Shown: one piece after another, positions 1 to 10,630 of the stretch | Layout: each line of letters begins with the position of its first letter | Numbering within the stretch: the stretch's first letter is position 1 | Assembly (NCBI RefSeq): GCF_050624435.1 | Contig: NC_134547.1 | Location: forward strand, 32,126,419-32,190,418 | Reading direction: 5' to 3' | Origin: Tenrec ecaudatus | Lineage: Eukaryota; Chordata; Mammalia; Afrosoricida; Tenrecidae | Length of the DNA stretch: 64,000 bases | Notes under the pieces: model-generated | The model's input: only the letters and a program-made list of their open reading frames with translations | Told to the model about the DNA's origin: nothing | The model's database searches: none | Program-made: the position numbers and the translations under genes

Positions 1-640
1 CCTGCCCCATCCTCCCCTCAAGCTCCCTCCAGACAAGCCTTGGGCCACATGGAAGATGCTCGTAATGCTCCCGCTTTGTGATGACCCTCCGCTTACCAAG
101 GGATTCACCCACCGGGAGTCCCATGAGCTTTGTTCCCAGGCCAAACCCCAGCTCGAGGGAAGCTCTATCTGATGCCATCTCATCTCCAGGTTTCAGACCC
201 AGGGGAACGGCGGCTCAGGTCCCAGAGAGGGTGGCCAGCTACCATGCCCACGGGCATCGGAGGGTGGGGACAGGAAGCTACTCTCCTGTCCTTTTCCCCA
301 GCCTAGTCATCCTGACAAGTCCAGTGGAAACATCTCTTCCCAAGAGCACGCGGGGTCCATGCCTGGCTGAAATCCACCCACTGGGAGCTTTGGGGAGAAG
401 CGCTGTCTCCTGGAGACCAGAGAGAGATCAAGAGCCAATGCTATATGGTAGAGGGGCCACCCCAGCTCAAGGGAGAGGGGCCCAGAGCCTTGAGCTTCTG
501 CAGAAGCCCTTTGTGGGGCACTCATGGCTACCTGCTTTCCATCCCCAAGGCCATCGCTGCCTGGTCTGGCCCCATGCAACGCAAAGGTTGAATAGAAGCT
601 CCCTGAGAGGGCGCCCCAGAGCAGAGCAGAGCAGAATGTG
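1..640. other. Single-copy DNA, no gene recognised
   Basis: Moderately GC-rich sequence without tandem structure. Open frames run through it on both strands (244 codons on the plus strand from 78), but their translations are rich in P, R, S and W with no domain, signal peptide or membrane segment I can recognise, and both strands are open at once, which is typical of GC-rich noncoding DNA. No splice-flanked exon is evident. Confidence 0.5.
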
Positions 641-765
641 GTGCCCAGCGGTCAGGCTGGCCAGGTCTGGAAGTGTCAGCGCATCACCTGGGAACTCTGC
701 TGGCATGTGTTTCATGCCCAGGACCCTCCTCTGGCACATTAACAATCTGTGTATTCATTTATCAG
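640..765 (-). mobile_element. Possible MER5-like hAT relic
   Basis: The stretch contains 'gcatcacctgggaactctg' and, further on, 'aacaatctgtgta', in the order and spacing expected of the mammal-wide nonautonomous hAT-Charlie element MER5A. The match is short and diverged, terminal inverted repeats are not clear, and the strand is a guess. It could be chance similarity. Confidence 0.3.
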
Positions 766-1010
766 CAATACATTTTGAATTGTATATTTATGGCACAGTG
801 CACTTTTCATAGCTGAAAATTAATGAACATGCCTTTCTCATAACAAACACGCACCTGGCTGCATAGTTAGTAATCGGAAACAGATTTATTTTTATTAGTG
901 TATATGTGGGCAAATTTTCTGTTTGAAAGATAGACCGAGAAAATAAGAGAAAAACCCGCCCCCAGTGGTTTCCTTGAAAAGGGTGTGGCTTTCCAGTGGA
1001 CACTTCTGGG
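730..1010. promoter_or_regulatory. AT-rich candidate conserved noncoding element
   Basis: An abrupt change from GC-rich flanks to AT-rich, non-repetitive sequence with many homeodomain-like cores (TTAATG, TAATCG, ATTAGT) and a GATA core. It matches no repeat family I recognise and has no open frame of note. This composition is common in mammalian developmental enhancers, but conservation cannot be seen from one sequence, so the call is an inference. Confidence 0.3.
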
Positions 1011-2093
1011 CTATCAACGTCCATTTATCACTTCCCCCAGCAGATCGCCACATCAGATGCGGAGATAATGCCTTACATAGAACGGGTCCATTTGTTGGAA
1101 AAGGCCCGTCTTCCTGACCTTCCAGTGCTCAGCCCGGCCTTCATCTCCCCACCAGAGGGATATATGGAAATTGGAAAGGAAGTTTGCTTGGCTGTCTTTT
1201 CAGCAGTTACTACTGCTTCCTTGGGGACTGGAGTTCAGAGGGGCCACTCCTTTGGCCAGTTCTGCCCTCGGGATCAGCTGCCTTGGTTAAGCATCCCAGT
1301 GTGCATGCCCCGCACCGACCGAGTCACGAGTATGATCCAGGTTGCAAAGTCAAAATCCAAAAAAAAGGATCATTGGGAGCTGATTCTCTCTCAATGAGGG
1401 CCTGCTCACCTGCCGCCTACCAACACCAGGGGCAGCCAGTTCTTTGTCACAGGGAGACCACACCCTGACCACTTCCCCCTCCCCCCTCCACCCCACACCA
1501 CCTCAGCCTAGTGCCCATCCTCTCAGCCTGAGCCACTAACTCAGATCAGCTGCACACCCTGGCTCTGCACCAGGCTTCAGCATGCTGCACGGAGATTTCT
1601 TCACCAATGCCACTGGGAACTCAGGTTTCTCTCTGGAAGAATGAGACCCCCTTGTTCCGAGCATGTTCTGAACCCTGTGCCAGGCAGCTGGACTCACATA
1701 TGGATACAGGGATGGGGCATCAGGACCTTGGATTAGAGCCAGACTCACCCACTGGATGGGCCTTCCGTCTAGAAGCTGCTCCTCCTGCTGGGGTCTGCCA
1801 GGCAATTCACCCAGGGGTCTGCAACTGCAGTCATGGGTGGGACCCACGGTGGCTTCCTGCCCCATCTCCCTACTGGCTGAGACCAACACCTTCCTCACCT
1901 GCGCTTAATCAAGGGAGGCCTACGCAGGAGCTCGGGCATGAGGGGCCGGGGAGAGAAGACGGCCATTCTTTTGCTGGACATCTTCCTTCTCAGCCTCTCC
2001 GTGGAGTCCCACAGACCCTGTTCCACTGAGAACCAGTTATGGAAGATGCATCGCGCACTCGCTCACTCATCCGCTCTCTCGTTCACTCATTTC
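1011..2093. other. Single-copy DNA, no gene recognised
   Basis: Mixed-composition sequence with a pyrimidine-rich patch near 1470-1510. No repeat family or exon recognised. The overlapping open frames near 1000-1470 and 1540-2030 are open on both strands and have no recognisable domain. Confidence 0.5.
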
Positions 2094-2094
2094 T

Positions 2095-3960
2095 TTATTT
2101 TTTTTCTTAGATCATTTTACTGGGGGCTCATACAACTCTTATCACGATCCATCCATCCATCCATTGTGTCAAGCGCAGGTATATCTGTTGCCCTCATCAT
2201 TCTCAAAACAGTTGCTTTCTACTTGAGCCCTTGGGATCAGCTTCTCCTTTATTCCCCTCCCTCCCTGTCACCCCTTCCTCATGAACCCTTGATAATTTAT
2301 AAATTATTATCATGTTATCCTATCTTACACTGTCCGACATCTCCCTTCACCCACATTTGTTGTCTGTCCCCCAGGGAGGGGGTTATATGTAGATCCTTGT
2401 AATCAATTGGTTCCCCCTTTCTATTCCACCTTCTCTCTACCCTCTCACCACTGGTCCTGAAGTAATTCATCTGTCCTGAATTTCTTGTTTCTAGGACCTA
2501 TCTGTATCAGTGTATATCCTCTGGTCTAGACAGATTTGTAAGGTAGAATTGGGATCATGATAGTGGGGGGAGGAAGCATTAAAGAACTAGAGCACACACA
2601 TACACACAAAAGAATTAGAGGAAAATTGTATGTTTCATCATTGCTACACTGCACCCTGACTGGCTCGTCTCCTCCCTGCGACCTTTCTGTAAGGGGATGT
2701 CCAGTTACCTACAGATGGGCTTTGGGGTTCCCAATCCACACTCCCCCTCATTCACAATGATTGATTTCTTTGTTCTTTGATGCCTGATACCTGATCCCAT
2801 AGATATCATATGATCACACAGGCTGGTGTACTTCTTCCATGTGGGCTTTGTTGCTTCTGAGCTAGATGCCTGCTTGTTTATCTTCAAGCCTTTAAGACCC
2901 CAGACGCTATATGTTTTGATAGCCGGGCACCATCAGCTTTCTTCACCACATTTGCTTATGTACACATTTGTCTTCAGCGATTGTGTCCGGAAGGTGAGCA
3001 TCATGGAATGTCAGTTAAATAGAACAAAGTGTTCTTGCATTGAAGGAGTATTTGAGTGGAAGCCTGTGTTAGTCTGGGTAGACTAGGAAAACAAATCTAT
3101 GGACATATGTTGATGAGAAAGAGATTTATATACAGAGCAATTGAACATTGAGGAAACATCCCAGCCCAGTCAAGATCAAGTCCATAAGTCCGATATTAGC
3201 CCATAATTCCGATATCAAAAAGTCATTTTCAGTCTCATGAAACACACAATGACGCCGAATGCAGAAGATCACAGGCCAGTGGGTAGAAAGTCTTTGGATC
3301 CAGTGTCATTGGAAACATCTCAGTGCTGGCAGGGGTCTCTCTGTGGCTTCTCCAGCTTCCAAGGTCTGGTGGGATCCATGTGGCTTGTCTTCTGCAATGT
3401 CTCCCAGGGAGCAGCAGAGAGAGGGGTGTCTTCTACCTCTAAGGAGGAAGTACCAGATTTCCCAGAATTCTCAGGAGAAGGCCCTGCCCACAAAGAAGTC
3501 TCATTGGCTATCTCCACCTTGGCAGCATAGACTCCACCCCTACACTCTTAATCCTTAAACTGACACCAGATTAGGTGATGACCACAAGACCCAATGTTCA
3601 TCTGCTACCTTAAAGCTAACCCTATAAATATATGCACATAGATCTTTTCCCCATCAACATATATCAATATATTTACATATGTGCATGCCCTATATTTAGA
3701 CCTCTATAAATGAATGCCCTTTGCCTCCTAGTTCTTTCTTATAAGTCCTTTTACTTTCCTCTTGTTCCACTATCATGCTCAGCCTTCATTTGGGTTTCAG
3801 TAATTCTTCTCAGTTACATTGCCCTTAATCAAGCCCTACCAGGCCTGTTATACCCTCCTTTCCCTGATTTTGGACCACTTGTTGTTCCCTTGTCCCTGGG
3901 TTTGTTAACACCACTTCCTTTCATTCATTTTATGGGTAAATATCTACCACACATCACTCC
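2095..3960 (-). mobile_element. L1 LINE 3' end, antisense, split by an LTR
   Basis: Copy A of the lineage-specific L1 3'UTR seen four times here. It starts with a T-rich run (the complement of the poly-A tail), then 'atcattttactgggggctc', the 'catcattctcaaaac' block, the 'gatagccgggcaccatcag' block and the 'cctataaatatatgcacatag' block in the same order as at 11.5-12.8 kb, and inverted relative to 31.3-32.4 and 43.9-45.3 kb. No ORF2 is present, so the copy is heavily 5'-truncated. The left part ends at 3064 and resumes near 3587, with a solitary LTR between. The right end is uncertain by a few tens of bases. Confidence 0.85.
3065..3586 (+). mobile_element. Solitary LTR (ERVL-MaLR type likely) nested in L1
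   Basis: The insert begins TGTGTTAGTCTGGGTAGACT and ends ACCACA, fitting TG...CA retroviral LTR ends, and is 522 bp long. It interrupts the L1 3'UTR, whose sequence resumes immediately after it. Flanks are AAGCC (3060-3064) and AGACC (3587-3591). The other L1 copies read AGGCC at this point, so each flank is one G-to-A change from a 5-bp target duplication. Five-bp duplications fit ERVL and MaLR families. The LTR resembles one I know from elephant, so it is probably shared among Afrotheria. No internal viral genes are attached. Confidence 0.75.
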
Positions 3961-4091
3961 TAAAATGCTAAAACTATCATGGAAAGCAAAAAACAAACAA
4001 ACAAAAAAAACTCCAGGAGCCTTTGAGTTTGTAGTCTTGTGGGAAAGAAAAATATTAATCAAATAATTACTGAGATTATTTGTAATTCAAA

Positions 4092-4262
4092 TAATTACCC
4101 ACACCAAGCACGTCCAAGTCTAACCGGAGACCAGAAGAACCAGATAGTGCCCCGCTACCACTAATGACCACTCTAACCAGGGATACAATAGAAGATCCCA
4201 AATAGCATGGCAGAAAAATATAGAACAAATTCAAATTCCCACAGACTGGAAGAAACCGGAGC
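4092..4262 (+). mobile_element. L1 3'UTR fragment, sense
   Basis: The string 'gaccagaagaaccagatag' and the following 'ccgctaccactaatgacca' block resemble part of an afrotherian L1 3'UTR in sense orientation. It lacks ORF2 and the poly-A end, so it is a short internal scrap. Between 3961 and 4091 there is only A-rich and AT-rich spacer. Confidence 0.5.
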
Positions 4263-4350
4263 ACTGTCGCGCTAAGATGTGCTTTGAAAGCGGCAGTGAA
4301 GGTGCTCCTGGAGGCCACCTTTCAAACCAATAACAGATTACAGAAACAAA

Positions 4351-4531
4351 TTCACCGCCAGTAGTCAATTTGGACTCATCGTGACCCCAGGACAGAGTAG
4401 ATCTGCTCCTGGGGCTTCCTGAGACTGTAAGAGCGCTACAGTCTCGTTCTCGGGGAGCAGCTGCTGGGTTTAAACTGATGACCTTGTGGTTACCAGCCCA
4501 ACATGCCACTCCAATAGCACCAGGGCCCCTG
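4351..4531 (-). mobile_element. AfroSINE (tRNA-derived SINE), antisense
   Basis: The reverse complement reads head to tail as an AfroSINE: 'ggggccctgg' head, a B-box-like 'ggtttaaac' region in the antisense strand, the 'tctcaggaagccccaggagcag' style body and a tail ending in 'gatgagtcc'. Pol III boxes are degenerate. It is a diverged, dead copy. Confidence 0.75.
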
Positions 4532-5520
4532 ATAATCAGTTGGCATATAGAATAAACTGTACACCCATGAGTTATGTGGCCCCAAAACCATCACCTGTAA
4601 GAGCGCACATGGTCCACATTTATATCACAGCTAAGGTGAGAAGGCAGGGCGAGGGAGGGGAGTTAGACCAATGGAAACAGAACAAGCAGAATGGAAATAA
4701 ACCAGGACCCTGCCACATGGGGAGAGCCATCACCTACGTCACCGAACCTCGCGTACAAAAGTAGTTCAAGGGAAACTTAATGTTCTGTGTCCAATTTCAC
4801 TTAAATGATCAGCGTTAATTCTGGGGCATTTGTCATTCTTGACACTTTGCTTGGTTCCCTCGCAGATACACAGTTTTAAACATGAATGTAGCACCACACT
4901 GCACAACGTGCTTCCCAATCTCGAAGACGCAGCGACCGCGCCATTTCTTTGTCTAAGTGGGATCTCAAGCTTGGGGTGAGGGTGCCGTGGCTTCCTCGTG
5001 AGCACTGGGTGTGTGGACTGGTGATAGCAGGGCGTGCCTGCAACGTCCCTGTGTGCGTGGGAGAGCTTAGGTGATTCGGTACGCAAAGTAACGGACTGGG
5101 ATAAAGAACAATAGAAACAGTTATCCCAATAGTAGATGCTGTGATAATTCCCAGTAAGGCCAACTTTGGGCCCTAACACAGAGCACCCCATTCACGATGT
5201 GTGCTACCCACTTTCCTCTTGTTCCTTTCCCTCCTGGGCACGCTGTCCCCACACAGTAGCTTTGGGATTGCATCGGGGATCGCCCTGCCTTCTTCCCAGT
5301 CTGATGGGTGTTAGAGACTCTGGCTGTTGCTCTTTTGAATGGTCTTACTTTCCATTCAACGAACTTCCAACACTTTCTCATTTATTATATTTTTCAAATG
5401 GTTTCCACTTTGGCACCTGGTTTTATTTATTGATTAAAACTTGGTTTTGTCAGGTTTTCTCTTTTTCAGTCTCTAAGCTTCTGATCTTAATTGTTTGAAG
5501 TTGGGTCTATTGTGGTTTTG
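4532..5520. other. Single-copy DNA, no gene recognised
   Basis: Mixed-composition sequence, becoming AT-rich after about 5340. The 141-codon minus-strand frame at 4766-5191 overlaps other open frames and shows no domain. Nothing else is recognisable. Confidence 0.45.
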
Positions 5521-5524
5521 AATA

Positions 5525-5566
5525 TGCGCGTGCGCACGCGCACACACACACACACACACACACACC
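5525..5566. repeat. (CG/CA)n microsatellite with an 18-bp palindrome
   Basis: Alternating purine-pyrimidine tract. The first 18 bases, TGCGCGTGCGCACGCGCA at 5525-5542, form a perfect palindrome, followed by about a dozen CA units. Such tracts readily adopt Z-DNA, and the palindrome could extrude. Confidence 0.95.
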
Positions 5567-5740
5567 CCTACCTACCTATGTTTTTAAAATACTATCCGAT
5601 GTGCCCCATCATCTGACTATTCCTAGCTGCTTATTTTAAATGCTATGTTTTCCTTTTTATCTACTTTATCTTCATCCTCAGCTGTTGTCCATATTTTCAT
5701 ATCGTGTGTTGAAGCTAATTTCCCCTACCTTTCTTCTTCC

Positions 5741-5948
5741 AGGAGGCAGGCATAGCGGTTACTCATTGGACAGCTAACCAGAAGGTCAGCTGTTCAAAAC
5801 CAGCAGCCATTTCATGGGAGAAAGAAGAGGCTATGTACTCCCATACATTGTTATGTCTTCAGAAACCACTGGGACTGTTCTCCTGGGTGCCCGAGGGCCG
5901 CTATGAGTCGGAATCGACTCGATGGCACTGGCCGAGTGAATGAGTGAG
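5741..5948 (+). mobile_element. AfroSINE, sense, nearly full length
   Basis: Starts 'aggaggcaggcatagcggtt', has the 'ggtcagctgttcaaaaccag' region containing a degenerate B box, and ends with the diagnostic tail 'ctatgagtcggaatcgactc' followed by 'gatggca'. This is the clearest tail in the window and matches the 3' end of the RTE LINE family. Confidence 0.9.
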
Positions 5949-7045
5949 TACCCTCTTAGTTTTGTCTGCCTGGAAGGTAGTGGGCTGGAGGCAGTGGGGC
6001 TCCATCCTGGACAACGCTGGGTAGTGAGCAGCTTTCCCCTCTCAGTTTCCTGGAGCTTGCCCGCCTCTCCCTGTCAAGGAGGGTCCCCCTCCCTTGATAA
6101 CAATTCTTGAAAAACCGACAGCATGACATCAGCAGCAACCATGTCCTAAACCAGGTCACTAAGGAATGCCGCAGTGAACAAAAGCAACTTAGAATAACAA
6201 CCCCCTTTGGCGTGAGGGGAGGGTCTCAGGTTTGAGGGGGTAGGTGTGGGTGCCCCTCCACTGTGTTTCCTAGAGGCAGGAGGCAGTTGGGAGTGAGCTG
6301 TGTCCAGGAGGGCTCAGATATCCCAGGCTCGGTGCCCAGAGCATCCACGGTTGGAGCTGACTGTCTATCCATTTCTCCCTGTTTGGGTTCGACTTTAGCT
6401 GAGGATTAAATGAAGACACGGTCACCACAGGAATCATCCAGAAGGAGAAAATCAGCTTTGGACACTGAGGTGCATTGTGCTTGACATTGCACTTCGTATC
6501 CTCACAGATTCTTCTCTGAACCATGCATATCTAAATAGATTGTCACTTTTTACCCCCCCAAAGCAAAAAAAAAAAAAAAACCCAGATAATTATTATCCAT
6601 GCTGGTTTGGAGTCTATTTGTGTCATGTAACAATCCCTAGTGGATGTTTGTCACATGTCAACAGCAAAGACCTGTGCTGTCATTTGCAGCCATGGCACTG
6701 GACACCGGACAAATCCACCCACCCCTTCGAGGCAACCCTGACTCACTGCAGCTCCCAGGACAGAGGAGGACGCGGCCTGTGGGTTTCTGAGGCGGCAACG
6801 AGTCAAAGTCTCGTCTTTCTCCCTCAGGATGGCTGGTGGTTTCAAGCTACAGCCTTCTGGGGAGCAGCCCAGCATAGAATCCCTCTGCCACCGGGGCTCC
6901 TACAGGATGCCAAGGTGCCATGACCAGAGATACAGCGTCCTTCCCTTACCCAGTTTCCTCTGAGACACTCCCAGGTTTTACCTTGGCAACTGGAGTCACC
7001 GGGAATTGTCTTGATCAAACATCACTCCCTCCTTGATTATCTGAC
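5949..7045. other. Single-copy DNA, no gene recognised
   Basis: Includes a 16-base A run near 6565-6580 and a T run near 7030. The 148-codon plus-strand frame 6477-6923 reads through the A run as a lysine string and shows no domain. No other repeat family is recognised. Confidence 0.45.
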
Positions 7046-7049
7046 TTTT

Positions 7050-7260
7050 TTTTTTTAAGAATAACTTCCTATAAGACGGATTGCTAAGACAATGGGTAAG
7101 CGTTTATTTTGGGGGCTTTTGACATGTTTTGACAAATTACTTTCCAGAAACTTTGCATAAATATAAACGCCTACTGGCAGACGAAGACAGTGTCTGATGT
7201 CTCCTAACCCCGGACAACACGCCTTGTTATCAATCTTCCGCAGTGCCACCGTCTGCAAAG
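7050..7260. promoter_or_regulatory. Candidate conserved noncoding block
   Basis: Non-repetitive sequence between a T run and an AfroSINE, with AT-rich cores such as 'cataaatataaacg' and several CpGs kept within AT-rich DNA. It has no coding signal. The call rests only on composition. Confidence 0.2.
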
Positions 7261-7311
7261 CACGCCAATCACAAAAACGTAATGGCCAAAAACGGTTGCA
7301 TTTTCCTTGAT

Positions 7312-7543
7312 GGCGCCCTGGTGGCCTAGTGGATTACACGTTGGGCTGCTAACTGCAGGGACAGCAGTTTGAACCCACCAGCAGCTCCGCAGGAGGAAGA
7401 TGAGGCTGTCTGCTCTCGTAAGGATATGCAGCCACGGAAACCCTACGGGGTGTCACTGAGTGGGATGGAGTTTGGGGCGATGGAGTTTGGGGTTTCTTTG
7501 AAGGCGAATCAGATTAAAGTGGTTTTTGTTGTTGTTGTTGTTA
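7312..7543 (+). mobile_element. AfroSINE, sense, followed by (GTT)n
   Basis: Head 'ggcgccctggtggcctagtg', then 'gggctgctaactgcaggg' and a B-box-like 'agtttgaaccca'. The tail has decayed to repeated 'gatggagtttggggt', followed by AATC and a GTT microsatellite at about 7525-7543. Copies of this SINE end in short tandem repeats, so the GTT run is probably its tail. Confidence 0.88.
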
Positions 7544-7831
7544 TGAGGAATTGGCCATTTGAATTTCTTCTTCTGGGATTTCTGAACTCCATGAGGGCAG
7601 AGGTCTGTATCAGCTGGTAACTTTAGACCATATCCGAAAGAACGCACATGCTCAGGACTAACACACATGGAGGGAGGGTCAAAGGAGAGAATAAAGGTAG
7701 ATGGAAGAAGAGAGGGAGGGAAGGCTAGAGGGAAGGAGGTTAGAATAAGGAATCGTATCTGCCTCAAAGCTGGGCAGAGGTGCTGCGTGTGAGCCGTTCA
7801 GCTGAAGCTGCACGCAATGACCACTCCTTGC
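7544..7831. other. Single-copy spacer
   Basis: Purine-rich around 7660-7740 (GGGAGG and GAAGG motifs). No gene or known repeat is recognised. Confidence 0.4.
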
Positions 7832-7962
7832 AGGAGCCCTGGTGGCGTAGTGATTGCAGGTGGGCTGCTAACTGCAAGGCCAGCAGTTCAAAACCAGCTA
7901 GTCCTTGAGAGAAACATGGCTCTTGTGAAGGGTCACTGGGAGTGAGACCATTCAATGGCAGG
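7832..7962 (+). mobile_element. AfroSINE, sense, internally shortened
   Basis: Intact head 'aggagccctggtggcgtagt' and 'gggctgctaactgcaaggcc', then 'agcagttcaaaaccagc'. The middle of the body is missing and the tail ends near 'ttcaatggca'. At about 130 bp it is shorter than the other copies. Confidence 0.85.
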
Positions 7963-8399
7963 GAGAAATAACAACTCCTATTTGGGAAATTGCTTTCCTA
8001 TTAGGTGGGGCTATCATTTCCGTATTGATTTAGGGGGATGCTTTGTCATAATGATATTCACTCTTTACCGGTCAAATGTCCTAACTGAGTAGATCTTCCC
8101 CTAAATTTAAAAGTAACGTGGGCTCGTTATTTAAAAACACACCAAAAAAGTACAAATACAGAAATATGAGTTATGTTACGTGAATAAAAATGACACTCCG
8201 CCTGACTGCCCCATTGGTCTGTGGAGAGAGAAGCAGGATCAAACAAAGGGCCACGAGGGGAGCGGCCCCCTCCTGGGAAGGGCCCAGAGCATGGATGCCT
8301 TGCTCAGCAGCAGCGCCTCCGGCCGCCTGGACCAAGTCCACCCAGAGGCCCCAGAGAGCCGGCCTGCTCACGGAAATGGCCTTCTTCAAATTCTCTTTC
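7963..8399. other. Single-copy DNA, no gene recognised
   Basis: AT-rich to about 8190, then GC-richer. The plus-strand frame at 8180-8593 is open alongside two other frames and a minus-strand frame, and shows no domain. Confidence 0.4.
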
Positions 8400-8760
8400 C
8401 TTGCTTATGCAACTTTGAGAATGTTTACATTGTTTGCACAAAGAACATAGACGGAGAGAGTCTCATACACGACCTGCTGTTTCGTAGCCCGCTGTTTTTC
8501 ACTCACCAGTGTGCTGTGGCCCCTTCCAAGTCAGCAAATACAGGTCACATCGCGCGGTTCACGGCTGCAAAGATGCCCATTGCTGCTCTTTGACTATTGA
8601 CCATTTCTTCTTCTCTGAATCGCCTGCTCGTGTCCTCTGACCATTTACCTATTGAAGGATTTCTCTTTCTCTTATTGATTTTCAAGAGCTTTATTTTCCT
8701 TGCGACCTAGAGTCTTAACCCTTTGTGCCAGTTTGGTCTCCTCATTTTCTCATTTGTACT
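8400..8760 (-). mobile_element. Old L1 ORF2 region, antisense
   Basis: Blocks such as 'ctctgaccatttacctattg' and 'ctcttattgattttcaagag' followed by 'gagtcttaaccctttgt' are characteristic of the antisense strand of the 3' part of mammalian L1 ORF2. Divergence is high and no frame is preserved, which suggests an ancient L1M-type copy. Confidence 0.65.
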
Positions 8761-9084
8761 TTTGGTTGGGTTTTAAAGGCCTTTGTGTGAGAGTAAGTTG
8801 CTTGGAAATTATTTTTGTTTGGAGGACATTTTGTTGTGGTTTGGGTCCTGGGGGCGGGTCAGTTTTCCATTTGACAGTCTATGCACAGTCGGGCCATGAG
8901 TTGTAACCCCCCAATTAACAGCCACCTCCTCCCGCAGTTCCCCAGGTCCATCCACACTGCCCTCCTGCCCTGTGGACTGGGCCTAGGCTGCCCTTCGCTG
9001 GCCCTCGCATGGTGGATTGTGCTGCGGAGCACACTCCTCACGGGCTGGTGAGACACTATGGGCCCGTCTATTGGGTGGCTGAAA

Positions 9085-9345
9085 GTTGAACCGTAGGGGT
9101 AGGATTCATTCAAGGTTTGAAGTGTATCCAAGGACCGTAGTCCCAGGCGTTGCAGTAATTCTGGTCTTTCCAATAATTGTGAATTTTGTTGTACATCCCC
9201 TTTGGCAGGGGCCTCCTGTTGGAAGCCTCATCGGAGCGGTCGGTTACAATACTGGCCTACCCTCTAGTTCTTCTGCTCTCTGGCTGGTGGAGAACGTGGC
9301 TCATGGGTCATTTTGTTACTGGCAGTTTGTCACTCTTTGGCACAT
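9085..9345 (-). mobile_element. Afrotherian L1 3'UTR, antisense, diverged
   Basis: Contains 'ccctctagttcttctgctct' and surrounding words resembling the antisense L1 3'UTR block that reads 'gggcaccatctagtgcttct' at 57.9 kb. The match is loose. The neighbouring 8760-9085 shows no clear family. Confidence 0.4.
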
Positions 9346-9630
9346 GCAGGCTTCCTTCTGGCCCAAGGAGTGCACCAGAATCCCAGCTTAGGAAACATAA
9401 GGGACAGAGTCCCAGGGCACCCTGACTTACACCCATGTCCCGCTTCTTTGCTGTAAGACCCCACAGAGCTAGAGAACTCTGCTTTCAGCCTATGCCCCCT
9501 TTGCTTGCTGGGGGCAAGCTAGACTCAGCTCAGGGCCTTTGTCCTTTCTTTCCTACCAAAGTACAATATGCTGAGAAGACCTGGGTTCCTGCCAGCTAAT
9601 TTCATGAGTGGTAAGGTCTTTGATAAGCAG
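9346..9630. other. Single-copy spacer
   Basis: Nothing recognised. Composition is near average for the window. Confidence 0.4.
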
Positions 9631-9631
9631 G

Positions 9632-9803
9632 GAATCACTGGCACAAATGGTTGTATGCCTAACGACTGAGTGAAAGGTTGATGGTTCAGACCCACCCAGA
9701 GGTTTTTTATTTTTTTAAAAAACTTTTTGAGGGAGGAAAGTAGTGGTGATTTGCTTTACGACCATCACAACCAACTGGATGGCATCTGGCTTTTTGTTTT
9801 TTA
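9632..9803 (+). mobile_element. AfroSINE, old variant, sense
   Basis: 'ggcacaaatggtt', 'gactgagtgaaaggttgatg', then 'gttcagacccacccagagg' follow the AfroSINE order, interrupted by an AT-rich expansion near 9704-9730. The tail reads 'aaccaactggatggcatct'. It is one of the more diverged copies. Confidence 0.65.
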
Positions 9804-10000
9804 AAAGGATCGGCGATAAGTCTCCCTTGCACTCAGCTCCCGTTGCGCATCCTGACTGCACCCCAGAAAGCCTAGTCAATTTTGCCCCTCCCCAATCACT
9901 GGGATTGGCCTGCCCATTTCACAGTCTCACCTCTGACCACTCCCCATTTCCCACGGAGGACCCCTTCCTTGAGTTTCCTCCCTGCAGCCACTAGGACAGT
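9804..10000. other. Single-copy spacer
   Basis: C-rich sequence with no recognised repeat or exon. Confidence 0.4.
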
Positions 10001-10440
10001 GTGCCATGTCAACTGGGGTGAGCCAGCACTCTCCCATGACATGATCTAACAGTGTGGTCAACTCCATGATCGGATCTTCTGTGAAGCAGCCAAGTAGTTG
10101 TGGGGGGGATATATAGATCTCCTTAATCTGGCCCCAGCCTTGGGATGATCGAGGGGGGTTTTATTTAGGATCATAAAGTGGCAGCATGTGGATGCCTTCA
10201 TCTGCTCATAGCCTGGCTGTTACATCACCTGACAAGCCCAGGAGCCATCATCAGACTGCTGGTCTTGGATTCATTCGCCCCAGCATCCACCGGTCTGTGG
10301 TCCTCCTGCTTCATCCTTTTGCTACCTGTTCACCAGCCTCTGCAGCTACAGGGGTCAGGAGAAGGCTCCAGGTGACATGGGACCCACAGAGTGGAACCAG
10401 ACTGGACTTAAACAGGTGTGCAACTGCAGGAGCTCTTTCT
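10000..10440. mobile_element. Possible LTR or DNA-element relic, family unresolved
   Basis: 'gtgccatgtcaactggggtg' followed by a 'ccagcactctcccatgacat' block, 'taatctggccccagccttgg' and 'ccaggagccatcatcagact' reminds me of an LTR-type dispersed element seen in other Afrotheria. I could not define terminal TG/CA ends or a target duplication. It may equally be single-copy. Confidence 0.25.
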
Positions 10441-10550
10441 TGATGTAAGGCTCGTGCTGTAAACACACACACATACAAGAAAGGCAGGTGTGTGCTTCCC
10501 TAGAGGAACCAGCCTGACACACGCACACGGGCACCTGTTCTGCTCTGCAG

Positions 10551-10630
10551 AGTCCTGCCTGGTGCAACAGCTAACAGAATGGTTGGCAGTTCAAGTCCAC
10601 GCAAAGGAACCTCAAAAAACAGGCCTGGAA
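10551..10630 (+). mobile_element. AfroSINE head fragment, sense
   Basis: 'agtcctgcctggtgcaacag', 'ggttggcagttcaagtccac' and 'gcaaaggaacctc' match the first third of the SINE, including a B-box-like 'gttcaagtcc'. The rest is missing. Confidence 0.55.

Noticed and set aside
78..812. 244-codon plus-strand open frame
   Set aside because: Minus-strand frames are open over the same DNA, no domain is recognisable, and the frame runs into the AT-rich block.
7312..7500. Possible tRNA gene from a tRNA-like head with A and B box motifs
   Set aside because: It is the head of an AfroSINE: the body and tail follow, the acceptor stem does not pair, and the same head occurs in many copies.
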